The notes under the pieces were generated by a model, which saw nothing but the letters and a program-made list of their open reading frames with translations, made no database searches and had not been told where the DNA came from. Of a stretch of 64,000 nt of DNA, positions 52,939 through 60,719 are shown one piece after another; the stretch's first letter is position 1; each line of letters begins with the position of its first letter. The stretch comes from CALBPI01 sp039821645 (GTDB lineage Bacteria; Pseudomonadota; Gammaproteobacteria; Steroidobacterales; Woeseiaceae). Where the stretch lies: positions 66,845-130,844 of the forward strand of contig JBCBNU010000002.1 of the NCBI GenBank assembly GCA_039821645.1. Direction: 5' to 3'. The position numbers and the translations under genes are program-made.

Positions 52939-54819
52939 CTAGGTCCCACCCGTACCCAGCGCAGCTCGTAAACGCTTTTGCGCGGCTCGCAATCGGCCGT
53001 GCTCTGCCAGATAGGGGTTCACCGATGCGGTCTCCATGTCCTTCAGCAATCGACGCTGCTCCTCTACAGAGATCGCATCAGGTTGTAGCGCGATCAACGC
53101 GTCCGCGACGGCATTGAGTCCCGCGGTCGCGCGCGGATTGTCGGGATGGATATCGAATGCTGCAGCAAAGTCGTTATACGCACCGCCGATCCAGGGTGGG
53201 TCGTTCGCGAGCCACTCATTACCCGAGTCAACAAACGTCTCAAAGCGCTGTTGTTGCTCCAGACTCAACTCTTCCCAAGGAAATGCAGGCCCCTGCGGCT
53301 GAAGCGCCTGCACCGCAAAAAACAGTGCAACGGCAGCCAGGCCACCGATTGCCGCCAGCAAACCACGTTGTCGACCCTGCTTGCCGCGGAACGTCTCCAG
53401 AAAGATGCCGGCATCCTCAATGCGATCCTCACGCGCAAAGGCAAGCCCCTGCGCAATCGCCTGCCACTCATGCTTCGGGAGCCCTTTGATGGGTTCGGGT
53501 TGTAATCCAAGCTCCATCGCCCGCTCGGCCGTTTTGCGATCAAACGGGTGCTTACCGGTGAACAACAGATAGGCTGTGACAGCGAGTCCGTAGACGTCAT
53601 CCGATGGATGCGGCTCCGCACCATCAAACATTTCGACACTGGCGTAGGCCGGAGTCAGGCTCCGCAAATCACCGGCATCGAACAGCGTCTTATCGCCCGC
53701 GTCCTCACCTTTGAATTTGGCGGCTCGCGCGATCCCGAAGTCGAGGACCTTCACCCGATTGTCCTCGGTCAAAAACACGTTGCCGGGCTTGAGGTCGGAG
53801 TGAATGATGCGTTTCTCGTGCGCATACGCGAGGCCCTGTGCCATTTGATCGATGAGGCGGCGCGCGACCTCCGGGTCGAGACCGACATCCTTATGACGGC
53901 GCACCAGCCTGTCGAGCGGCTCACCGCGCATCAGCTCCATCGTCATGTAGACGGTGGTGCCGTCACGGTCAAAGTCATACACGGTAACGATATTCGGGTG
54001 CGCCAGCGTCTGTGCTTTTCGTGCCTCACGCTGCAGCGCCATCAACGCCTGCGGATGCTCCTGAAAGGTCTTGCTCAGCACTTTGATGGCGACGAACGGA
54101 TCGCGATCCTTCGCCTCATCTTTGCGCTTGTCGCGCGCCTTGAACACCGCGCCCATACCGCCGCGACCGAGCTGCTCCTCGATCAGAAATCGACGCTTCA
54201 GGACGACGCCGGTTTCCACTGGCCCCTTGTGACGTTCGATCCACTGCTCCGGGTTCTCCCAATTCGAACCCGTACCTGTCGGCAAAGGTACAGAGCCCGT
54301 CGGAAAAGGGCCTGACCCGGTGCCTCTGGTCAGCCGCTGTGATGGCGCGGGTGTTTCGTTGATCGGAAGTGTCGGATCGTGGCGCGCTGGAGCCTCTGAC
54401 TGAATAGGCTGCGTATCCGCGACATGCGCATTGATCTTGATCGTCGGTGCCACGTGTGAATTCACAACCACCGTCGTATCAACATGTTTATTGATCTTCT
54501 GCGTTGGTTGGAAGGTGGTCGGCGCGTTGTCAGCGCTAACAGGTTCGGTCACACCTGCGAGTGTGGCGTCGTCGGACAGCGGCGCTGTGGGGTCGACTCG
54601 CGGTGCTTCTCCCTGCAGGCGACGCGACAGCGACTGAAACAAGGCTTCCGCCATCCGGCCCGAATCGCGTTGTTTTTCGATGATAGACAGCGCGCTATCG
54701 AGGTAGTCGTCCTCGGCAACTACTGCGTCGATCACCTGCTCTAGCGCATCGAGATCCAAACTGCCAGACAAGTAAGCCCCGAGCTTCCGGCTAAATTGCG
54801 TCATTAGCGATTGCGACAT
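52939..54819 (-). CDS. Eukaryotic-type Ser/Thr protein kinase with one membrane helix (non-RD type)
   Basis: About 626 residues. N-terminal helical region (1-70), then a Thr/Pro-rich linker with three ten-residue repeats (INKHVDTTVV, VNSHVAPTIK, INAHVADTQP) at 109-138. Kinase domain 205-470: LGRGGMGAVFKA, Lys246 in VAIKVL, HSDLKPGN (Asp342) and DFG (360). The HRD arginine is Ser, so it is a non-RD kinase. A membrane helix follows (about 475-500) and a C-terminal domain. The start MSQSLM is used here; an ATG at 54912 with AGGA five bases ahead is also plausible (MGSKALKR). Upstream of the caspase gene. Confidence 0.88.
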   Translation of the reverse strand: MSQSLMTQFSRKLGAYLSGSLDLDALEQVIDAVVAEDDYLDSALSIIEKQRDSGRMAEALFQSLSRRLQGEAPRVDPTAPLSDDATLAGVTEPVSADNAPTTFQPTQKINKHVDTTVVVNSHVAPTIKINAHVADTQPIQSEAPARHDPTLPINETPAPSQRLTRGTGSGPFPTGSVPLPTGTGSNWENPEQWIERHKGPVETGVVLKRRFLIEEQLGRGGMGAVFKARDKRKDEAKDRDPFVAIKVLSKTFQEHPQALMALQREARKAQTLAHPNIVTVYDFDRDGTTVYMTMELMRGEPLDRLVRRHKDVGLDPEVARRLIDQMAQGLAYAHEKRIIHSDLKPGNVFLTEDNRVKVLDFGIARAAKFKGEDAGDKTLFDAGDLRSLTPAYASVEMFDGAEPHPSDDVYGLAVTAYLLFTGKHPFDRKTAERAMELGLQPEPIKGLPKHEWQAIAQGLAFAREDRIEDAGIFLETFRGKQGRQRGLLAAIGGLAAVALFFAVQALQPQGPAFPWEELSLEQQQRFETFVDSGNEWLANDPPWIGGAYNDFAAAFDIHPDNPRATAGLNAVADALIALQPDAISVEEQRRLLKDMETASVNPYLAEHGRLRAAQKRLRAALGTGGT

Positions 54820-55024
54820 GCCGCGCCTGCCTCCCCAGTACAGCCTAGAGCGTATCAAATCAATGGTGTCGCGATCGGGTACAAGGTCCCGCTTTAGTGC
54901 TTTGCTGCCCATATTTGTCCTGACGCAATTGCACGCCAAAACCGGACAAGAAAACCTGTCAGTACCGGTACCTAGAAACGCTTAGCCAGTCTAAGCCATA
55001 GCGCGATCACAGCAACTCGTGGGC

Positions 55025-55870
55025 TTAGTCGCGAACAACCGTCTTAAGGTAGGCGCTGGTTTCGGAAAGACTCCGTTCCTTCTCTGCCACCCAGAAAATG
55101 TGTTTGCAGAATAGGGTCTTTGGCGAGAGGTTGAGCTTTGCGCGCTCTCGGAAAATACCGTGCACCAATTCATCCGAACCCGCATTGATCTTCTTGCGGT
55201 AGAAGCGCGGCGTCAGGAACGAAAACAACGCCAGTAGCGGGTAGGTGATGCCGAGAAGTACCGCCGTAGTGCCGACGTCGGTTCTGACGCGCTCGGTCAC
55301 TTTGAAACCGCTGATGTCCATCAGGGTCTGGAGGTGTTGCACACCGACAAGAAACAGGTGGCCGAAATAGAGCTTCTCGGAAGTCTCGTTCGCGAACCAG
55401 ACGCTGTCGACCGCAGTTGGCGGCATGCGTTTCCAGAAATCGGTTTCGAACAAGAACCCAGATAAGCGGGCACGAAGCTGGGAAGCGTTGGGCGTGGTCA
55501 TGAGCAACTGACCGCCTGGCTTCAACACGCGGTTGAACTCTTGCAAAACAAACAATTGGTTCGGTACATGTTCGATGCCTTCCTGGCAAATGATCATATC
55601 GATCGTTGCATCTTCGACCGGCAGTTTCTCCGAAAGGTCTGCGAATCGCGCCTCGACATCCGAGACTTTCATAAACTCCGGAAACAAGTCGAGCGAGATC
55701 ACCGTCGCACCACGCTTCTTGAACTCCCAGGTCGAGCGTCCATCACCACTTGGAATGTCGAGAACAGTCTTGCCGGGCAGATCCGGTAGTTCGCGAATAT
55801 AGCGGCGCACGAAACCGTGGATTCCTCGAATGGGTTTATCGTCTGCACCGAAAGGTTGTTCTGTTGACAC
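55025..55870 (-). CDS. Class I SAM-dependent methyltransferase
   Basis: 281 residues from the GTG at 55870 (VSTEQPFG), preceded by GAGGAG. A Rossmann-type fold: VLDIPSGDGRSTWEF (motif I), ATVISLDLFPEF, MIICQEGIEHVP (motif with QEGIEHV) and RVLKPGGQLLMTTPN. The C-terminal third has a hydrophobic stretch TTAVLLGITYPLLALFSFLT. Substrate unknown; the layout resembles methyltransferases of glycan or lipid synthesis. A longer frame starting at 55954 is possible. No obvious operon partner. Confidence 0.82.
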   Translation of the reverse strand: MSTEQPFGADDKPIRGIHGFVRRYIRELPDLPGKTVLDIPSGDGRSTWEFKKRGATVISLDLFPEFMKVSDVEARFADLSEKLPVEDATIDMIICQEGIEHVPNQLFVLQEFNRVLKPGGQLLMTTPNASQLRARLSGFLFETDFWKRMPPTAVDSVWFANETSEKLYFGHLFLVGVQHLQTLMDISGFKVTERVRTDVGTTAVLLGITYPLLALFSFLTPRFYRKKINAGSDELVHGIFRERAKLNLSPKTLFCKHIFWVAEKERSLSETSAYLKTVVRD

Positions 55871-56028
55871 CCTGGAGCTCCTCGTCGCGAATTCGTATTG
55901 CCGGCCACAGAGACCAACGTGGGTTTCGGCTGCTTGAACTAGCCCGCAAGCCATTGCGGTTTTCCGCCTTGTTAATCGACGATAGTATATACGGCGTGGT
56001 GAGGTCTTCTGCTACGAGGGGTAACGAC

Positions 56029-56289
56029 ATGAAGTACGTGATCATCCCATCGAACTACGAAGCGTGGCGCCACTGCATCACCGTCGAGTGCGTCATTCCA
56101 TTGACCGCCGACTTCGTCGCCACCCGCCTTAAGGTATGGAACGTCGTGAATGTGCAGGTGACTGCCCGATTCAGGGCGCTTTATGGTGATACCCGTTGGC
56201 GTGCGGTGATCGGTTGGTTTGAGCGAGCCAGCCGCGAACTCCAGCTCAGGCACGAGACCCCACCCGACCAGATGGCCTATCGCTCTTGA
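56029..56289 (+). CDS. Small hypothetical protein
   Basis: 86 residues, MKYVIIPSNYEAWRHCITVE to PPDQMAYRS. GAGGGG lies seven bases before the ATG, a good ribosome site. No family recognised and no signal. Composition looks coding (mixed alpha/beta, Trp/Arg-rich C-terminal half). An in-frame extension upstream reaches 55750 but overlaps the methyltransferase and is unlikely. Confidence 0.5.
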   Translation: MKYVIIPSNYEAWRHCITVECVIPLTADFVATRLKVWNVVNVQVTARFRALYGDTRWRAVIGWFERASRELQLRHETPPDQMAYRS

Positions 56290-56470
56290 ATCGAGAGCGT
56301 CCAACCCCAATACTTAGACAAAGAGGTGGTCCGCAAGCCTCGACAAATGCTCGGCAAGATTGCCGGGATTTTGGAAAACCTGATCATCTGCTACACCCCG
56401 TGGCCTGTCTCAGCTGCTCTCAGAGGCCGAGATCGAGACAGTCGACGATCGCTAAGTAAAGGATTTACCG

Positions 56471-57418
56471 ATGAATAGTCGCACTTCCGCATTGATGGCA
56501 ATGCCGGACATCGCATCCCGCGCGTATCTCCAGCCGCAGGGCACACTCGATTGGGTGGGCATGAGCAATGTCGAACTTCCACTCACCATTTCGGATGATG
56601 GCGCAACTCGTGCAGTAGCCGCCCGAGCGCAAATCTACGTCGACTTGATCGACCCGCAGGCAAAAGGCATCCATATGTCGCGTCTCTACCTGATGCTCGA
56701 CGCCAGCGCCGGCGCGAACGCATTGACGCCGGCCATGATGACGGAGCTCTTGGGCGAAGTCCTGAACTCGCACAGTGACCTTAGTTCGAAGGCATTCCTT
56801 CAGTTTGATTTTGAGTACCTGCTTCGCCGCCCGGCGCTGCTTTCCGACAATTCGGGATGGAATGCGTACCCGGTCACGCTGAAAGGCACCTTCATCGACG
56901 GTCAACTGCACATCGAGCTCGGTGTCACGGTTCGATACTCCTCGACGTGCCCATGCTCTGCCGCCCTCTCGCGCCAAATCATTCAGGAGCAGTTCGACAA
57001 AGATTTTGCCGGCAAAGCGACCGTTTCTGCAGAGCAGGTCCGGGCGTGGTTGGGCACCGAAGAAGGTATCGCCGCGACTCCGCACTCGCAACGCAGCGAA
57101 GTGCACATCCTGACCAAGCTCGAACCCGGCATTGCCGAGTTCCCGATATCGAGCCTGATCGACTCGATTGAGGACACGCTGCAGACGGCCGTGCAGACCG
57201 CAGTGAAGCGCGAAGACGAGCAGGAATTTGCACGCCGAAACGCGGCTAACCTGATGTTCTGCGAAGACGCTGGTCGCCGGGTGCAAAAGGCGCTAAACAA
57301 TGATGAGCGATTCTCGGACTTCTGGGTTCGAGTCGAGCACATGGAGAGTTTGCACCCGCACGATGCGGTCAGCATCGTGACTAAGGGCGTGCCCGACGGA
57401 TATCTGCCTATCCCCTAG
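56471..57418 (+). CDS. folE2: GTP cyclohydrolase I type 2 (zinc-independent)
   Basis: First enzyme of folate and queuosine precursor synthesis (GTP to dihydroneopterin triphosphate). 315 residues, the COG1469 family. The catalytic Cys lies in the signature YSSTCPCSAALS; EFARRNAANLMFCEDAGRRV and VRVEHMESLHPHDAVS are typical. AAGGA before the ATG. In many bacteria folE2 backs up the zinc enzyme under Zur control, but no Zur box is seen upstream. Ends shortly before an inverted repeat shared with the convergent porin gene. Confidence 0.95.
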   Translation: MNSRTSALMAMPDIASRAYLQPQGTLDWVGMSNVELPLTISDDGATRAVAARAQIYVDLIDPQAKGIHMSRLYLMLDASAGANALTPAMMTELLGEVLNSHSDLSSKAFLQFDFEYLLRRPALLSDNSGWNAYPVTLKGTFIDGQLHIELGVTVRYSSTCPCSAALSRQIIQEQFDKDFAGKATVSAEQVRAWLGTEEGIAATPHSQRSEVHILTKLEPGIAEFPISSLIDSIEDTLQTAVQTAVKREDEQEFARRNAANLMFCEDAGRRVQKALNNDERFSDFWVRVEHMESLHPHDAVSIVTKGVPDGYLPIP

Positions 57419-57440
57419 GCCTCATACCGCCTGCGAAAAT

Positions 57441-57471
57441 CCGTGGACTGGCAGCTAGTGCCAGCCCACGG
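57441..57471. terminator. Strong inverted repeat between folE2 and the porin gene, probable terminator
   Basis: Thirteen-base stem (CCGTGGACTGGCA with TGCCAGCCCACGG, one mismatch) and five-base loop. On the minus strand ATTTTCG follows, so it best serves the porin gene; it is central to a convergent pair and may act both ways. Confidence 0.6.
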
Positions 57472-57499
57472 CATCGCGGGGGGTGTAGTTAGTTGATCA

Positions 57500-58690
57500 C
57501 TAGAACCTGAAGAGCAAACCTGCGCGGGCAGTTACCGCCGAGAAGCTCTCGAAGTCGCCCCCAAACTCGGTATCGAAGTGCGTAATCTGGCCGAATGCCG
57601 TGAGGGCGTCGGTCATCTTCACACCGTAGTTCACGTAGGCGGTGGTGTTCTCGGAGAGCTCGGTCAGTCCCAGCCGCTCTTCTTCGTCGACCGAAGCGGT
57701 TGCGTAGCCCACCCTCAAAGTGTGGCCTGGTTTGACGTTCCAATTCACGAACGCGAAAAAGCCGGTTTCTCCGAAACTCTCGCGGACTACCCCGTCCCCA
57801 CCCAGGCTGGTGGCCGGCGCGATACCCAGCGCGTTCTGATTATTCAACGCTTCACCGGTATAGACCTCCGCCGACACGGAGACATCGCCAAAGTTCAGCT
57901 TGGTATAGAGCTTGTAGAAGTTGGCATCCTGGTTCTCGCCGCTGACGAACCCCGCCTCATCTTCGAAATTCACCTGCGCAAAGTGTGCAGCCGCTCCGAT
58001 CATATGACCGGAAACTTTGGTATTCACATCGAATGCGAAACCCGGAACGCTACCCAGTTCATTGGCGTTGATGCCGCCCGCGGAGTTATTTCGACCGCGG
58101 TTGGTGATCGCACCGGTGAAGTTCCAGTTGTCGGCTTTGTAGGTCGCTCCGCCCTCGAGCGCGAGGAAGCCTGAGTTACCGGCGCGATAAGCGTTTCCGA
58201 TCCAGTTGAAACTTCCGCTTGATTTGATGCCCGCTGCGGTTGTCCATTTTTGGCCGGCAAAGACCGTGACTTTGTCGTTGACGTCGTAGTAGAGCGTGGC
58301 AAGACGAAGCCGCGCGCCTTGCGCCTGAATTGCGGTTTGGTTGGAAAACCCGTCTTCACCGTCGATGAAGTCAAATTCAAGAACGGTGCGGACGTTTTCG
58401 TGCTTCATGTTAAGCGAGAAACGGGAGTGCGCGGCTTGGAAAGAAGTCGCGTCGGACTCTAGGAATCGCATCTGCTGGTCGGTGGCGGGAGCGCCGCCAA
58501 AGATGTCAGTCCTAAGCGCGTTGGTGGGTGCTACCTGCGAGTAACCACCTCCGAAACTCGCGATACCCGAGTCGCTGTATACCAGCTCGGTCTTGATCAT
58601 GCCCTTAAAACTGAATTCATAAGCTTGTGATGGGCCGCTTACTGCGAGCAACCCGAGCATTGCAGGCAATGCGATATAACGGCTAGACAT
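57500..58690 (-). CDS. DcaP-like outer-membrane porin
   Basis: 396 residues, Sec signal MSSRYIALPAMLGLLAVSGP to SQA. The mature protein is a beta-barrel (FSFKGMIKTELVYSD, HSRFSLNMKHENVRTVLEFD, LRLATLYYDVNDKVTVFAGQ) ending LLFRF, as for outer-membrane insertion. Such DcaP-type porins import dicarboxylic and related acids, but substrate is not shown here. Divergent from the amidase with 145 bases between. Confidence 0.85.
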   Translation of the reverse strand: MSSRYIALPAMLGLLAVSGPSQAYEFSFKGMIKTELVYSDSGIASFGGGYSQVAPTNALRTDIFGGAPATDQQMRFLESDATSFQAAHSRFSLNMKHENVRTVLEFDFIDGEDGFSNQTAIQAQGARLRLATLYYDVNDKVTVFAGQKWTTAAGIKSSGSFNWIGNAYRAGNSGFLALEGGATYKADNWNFTGAITNRGRNNSAGGINANELGSVPGFAFDVNTKVSGHMIGAAAHFAQVNFEDEAGFVSGENQDANFYKLYTKLNFGDVSVSAEVYTGEALNNQNALGIAPATSLGGDGVVRESFGETGFFAFVNWNVKPGHTLRVGYATASVDEEERLGLTELSENTTAYVNYGVKMTDALTAFGQITHFDTEFGGDFESFSAVTARAGLLFRF

Positions 58691-58765
58691 GTGGTCCCCC
58701 CAACTTATTGTTCATCTGACAATTTCGACGGTACCCACTCTAGGCATTTTCGTTTTCTTCTCCAT

Positions 58766-58779
58766 TAGACAATGGTCTA
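58766..58779. promoter_or_regulatory. Small inverted repeat between porin and amidase
   Basis: TAGAC-AATG-GTCTA, five-base arms and a four-base spacer, in the divergent promoter region. May be an operator. No regulator gene is adjacent. Confidence 0.3.
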
Positions 58780-58835
58780 TGCGTACTTGATGCGTCGGCG
58801 CGCTTTGCGCCGAGTTGTTCGACTAGAATCGGGTT

Positions 58836-60221
58836 ATGCATTTCGACAGCATTCAACAAATCTCGGAACATCTTCGCAACGGCGAGACAACGTCGCTCGC
58901 ATTGACGGAGCACCTGCTAGAGCGAATCGCAAGATTCGATGACGACTTGAACGCTTACATCACCGTTACCACGGACACAGCAATACAGGCCGCGGAAGCA
59001 GCAGACGCAGAGCGCGCCGCAGGACGTGATCGAGGACCGCTGCACGGCATTCCTATTGCGATTAAAGATTTGTGCGCAACGGCAGGTATTCGAACTACTG
59101 CGGGATCAAAACTCTACGAGCACTGGATACCGGATGCGGACGCGACGGTGGTACACCGACTGCGTGAGGCAGGTGCTGTGCTACTCGGCAAAACGGGTAT
59201 GCACGAGCTCGCATACGGGATGACGAGTGATAACGCTTTGTTCGGCACTATCCGTAACCCGTGGGACAACACGCGAACACCGGGTGGCTCCAGTGGCGGG
59301 TCCGCGGCGGCGGTAGCCGCGGGACTTGCCTATGGCGCCATTGGCACGGACACCGGATGCTCTATTCGCCAGCCCGCGCATTGCTGCGGCATCGTTGGCT
59401 TTAAACCAACCTTCGGGGTGGTCAGCAAAGCGGGTGTTGTACCGTTGTGCTGGTCGATGGATCACGTTGGCCCCATGACACGGACGGTCAAAGACGCCGC
59501 ATTGATGTTTGCAGCGATCGCTGGATACGATTCGGCTGATCCTTGGTCGGTTGCACTATCCAACGACGTGAACCTAGACGATTTAGAGCCGGCCAGCCTG
59601 AATGGGATGCGGCTTGGTGTGGTCCGACGCCATTTCTTCGAAGGGAGTCCTGAGGTGGTTCGCATCGTTGATCAGGCGATCAATGAGTTGGTCGCACTGG
59701 GCTCGACGGTTGTACCGCTCGACATTCCTGATATTGATTTTGCATACACCGCGTGTCGCCGGGTGTTCCTGGAAGCAGCAGCGTTGCATGCTGAGGATCT
59801 CATCGCGACGCCGGAGGCATTCAGCGATGCAGTCAGGCCGAAACTTGTTGCGGCCGGTCGAATCAGTGGCGAAGACTACGCGCGAGACCAGAACTATCGC
59901 CATTCATTCCGCGTGCGTATGGACGCGCTATTAGACGAGTGCGATGTTCTGGTGACCCCAACAGCCTGCGTGCCCACACCGAAGATCGATGCGATCGGTG
60001 ACGAGTACTTCCGCCTTTCACCCTGCAACACCAATATTTCCGACTTCACAGGACAACCGTCCATCAGCGTACCGTGTGGCTACGATGACAATGGTATGCC
60101 AATCGGCATGATGCTGACCGGACGTCGACTCGACGATTGGCGATTGTTGTCGCAGGCAGAGGTCGTTGAAAGCGCGCTTGGCGAGTCTGGGCATCCGCCG
60201 CGATATTCGACCGACGCGTGA
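58836..60221 (+). CDS. Amidase signature family protein
   Basis: 461 residues with the Ser-cisSer-Lys triad of amidase signature enzymes: IAIKDLCATAG (Lys), PGGSSGGSAAAVAAG (cis-Ser) and GTDTGCSIRQPAHCCGIVGF, in which the nucleophilic Ser follows Cys instead of the usual Gly (DTGGSIR). KPTFGVVSKAGVVPL is normal. GatA-like, but there is no gatB or gatC near, so a stand-alone amidase is more likely. Substrate unknown. Divergent from the porin; they may share a substrate (inference). Confidence 0.88.
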   Translation: MHFDSIQQISEHLRNGETTSLALTEHLLERIARFDDDLNAYITVTTDTAIQAAEAADAERAAGRDRGPLHGIPIAIKDLCATAGIRTTAGSKLYEHWIPDADATVVHRLREAGAVLLGKTGMHELAYGMTSDNALFGTIRNPWDNTRTPGGSSGGSAAAVAAGLAYGAIGTDTGCSIRQPAHCCGIVGFKPTFGVVSKAGVVPLCWSMDHVGPMTRTVKDAALMFAAIAGYDSADPWSVALSNDVNLDDLEPASLNGMRLGVVRRHFFEGSPEVVRIVDQAINELVALGSTVVPLDIPDIDFAYTACRRVFLEAAALHAEDLIATPEAFSDAVRPKLVAAGRISGEDYARDQNYRHSFRVRMDALLDECDVLVTPTACVPTPKIDAIGDEYFRLSPCNTNISDFTGQPSISVPCGYDDNGMPIGMMLTGRRLDDWRLLSQAEVVESALGESGHPPRYSTDA

Positions 60222-60234
60222 CAAGTCTCGTTAC

Positions 60235-60666
60235 CTAGGTCACGGCGAATATATCTGCGTCATTCGCAAAGCTCTTGAACTCCAAGGCGTTGCCCGAGGG
60301 GTCGCGAAAGAACATAGTAGCCTGTTCACCGACCTGACCCTCGAACCGAATCTTAGGTTCGATAATGAATTGCACGCCGGCAGCGACCATTCGATCTGCA
60401 AGCTCGCGCCAATCCGAAGGTTTCAGGATGACGCCGAAGTGTCTGGCAGGTACGTGGTCGGCATCCACATCGTTGTGACCGTCGGATGTCTCAATAGTAT
60501 CTACACGATGGAGCGTCACCTGGTGCCCGAAGAAATCGAGATCCAGCCAACGTGACGCCTCGCGGCCAATAGGGCAGCGCATCAATTCCGTGTAGAAGCG
60601 ACGCGTCTGATCGAGATCTGTAACGGGCAACGCCAAGTGGAACGGTCGGATTGCTGATTGGCTCAT
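60235..60666 (-). CDS. VOC (glyoxalase-fold) family protein
   Basis: 143 residues. Tandem beta-alpha-beta-beta-beta units: FHLALPVTDLDQTRRFYTEL and HFGVILKPSDWRELADRMVA. Possible metal ligands His10 and His76 and Glu near ALEFKS, as in glyoxalase and dioxygenase-like members. Substrate unknown. It lies convergent to the amidase, 13 bases apart. Confidence 0.88.
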   Translation of the reverse strand: MSQSAIRPFHLALPVTDLDQTRRFYTELMRCPIGREASRWLDLDFFGHQVTLHRVDTIETSDGHNDVDADHVPARHFGVILKPSDWRELADRMVAAGVQFIIEPKIRFEGQVGEQATMFFRDPSGNALEFKSFANDADIFAVT

Positions 60667-60719
60667 GGTGGTTGGCGGTCACGTTGACCTTGAGTACCTG
60701 CTGTCAGATCGTTCCGGCA

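Noticed and set aside
56347..56478. Small plus-strand frame running into the folE2 start
   Set aside because: No ribosome site and no family; overlaps the folE2 start region.
56465..57286. 273-residue antisense frame over folE2
   Set aside because: It is the shadow of a gene with strong family identity; no family resemblance.
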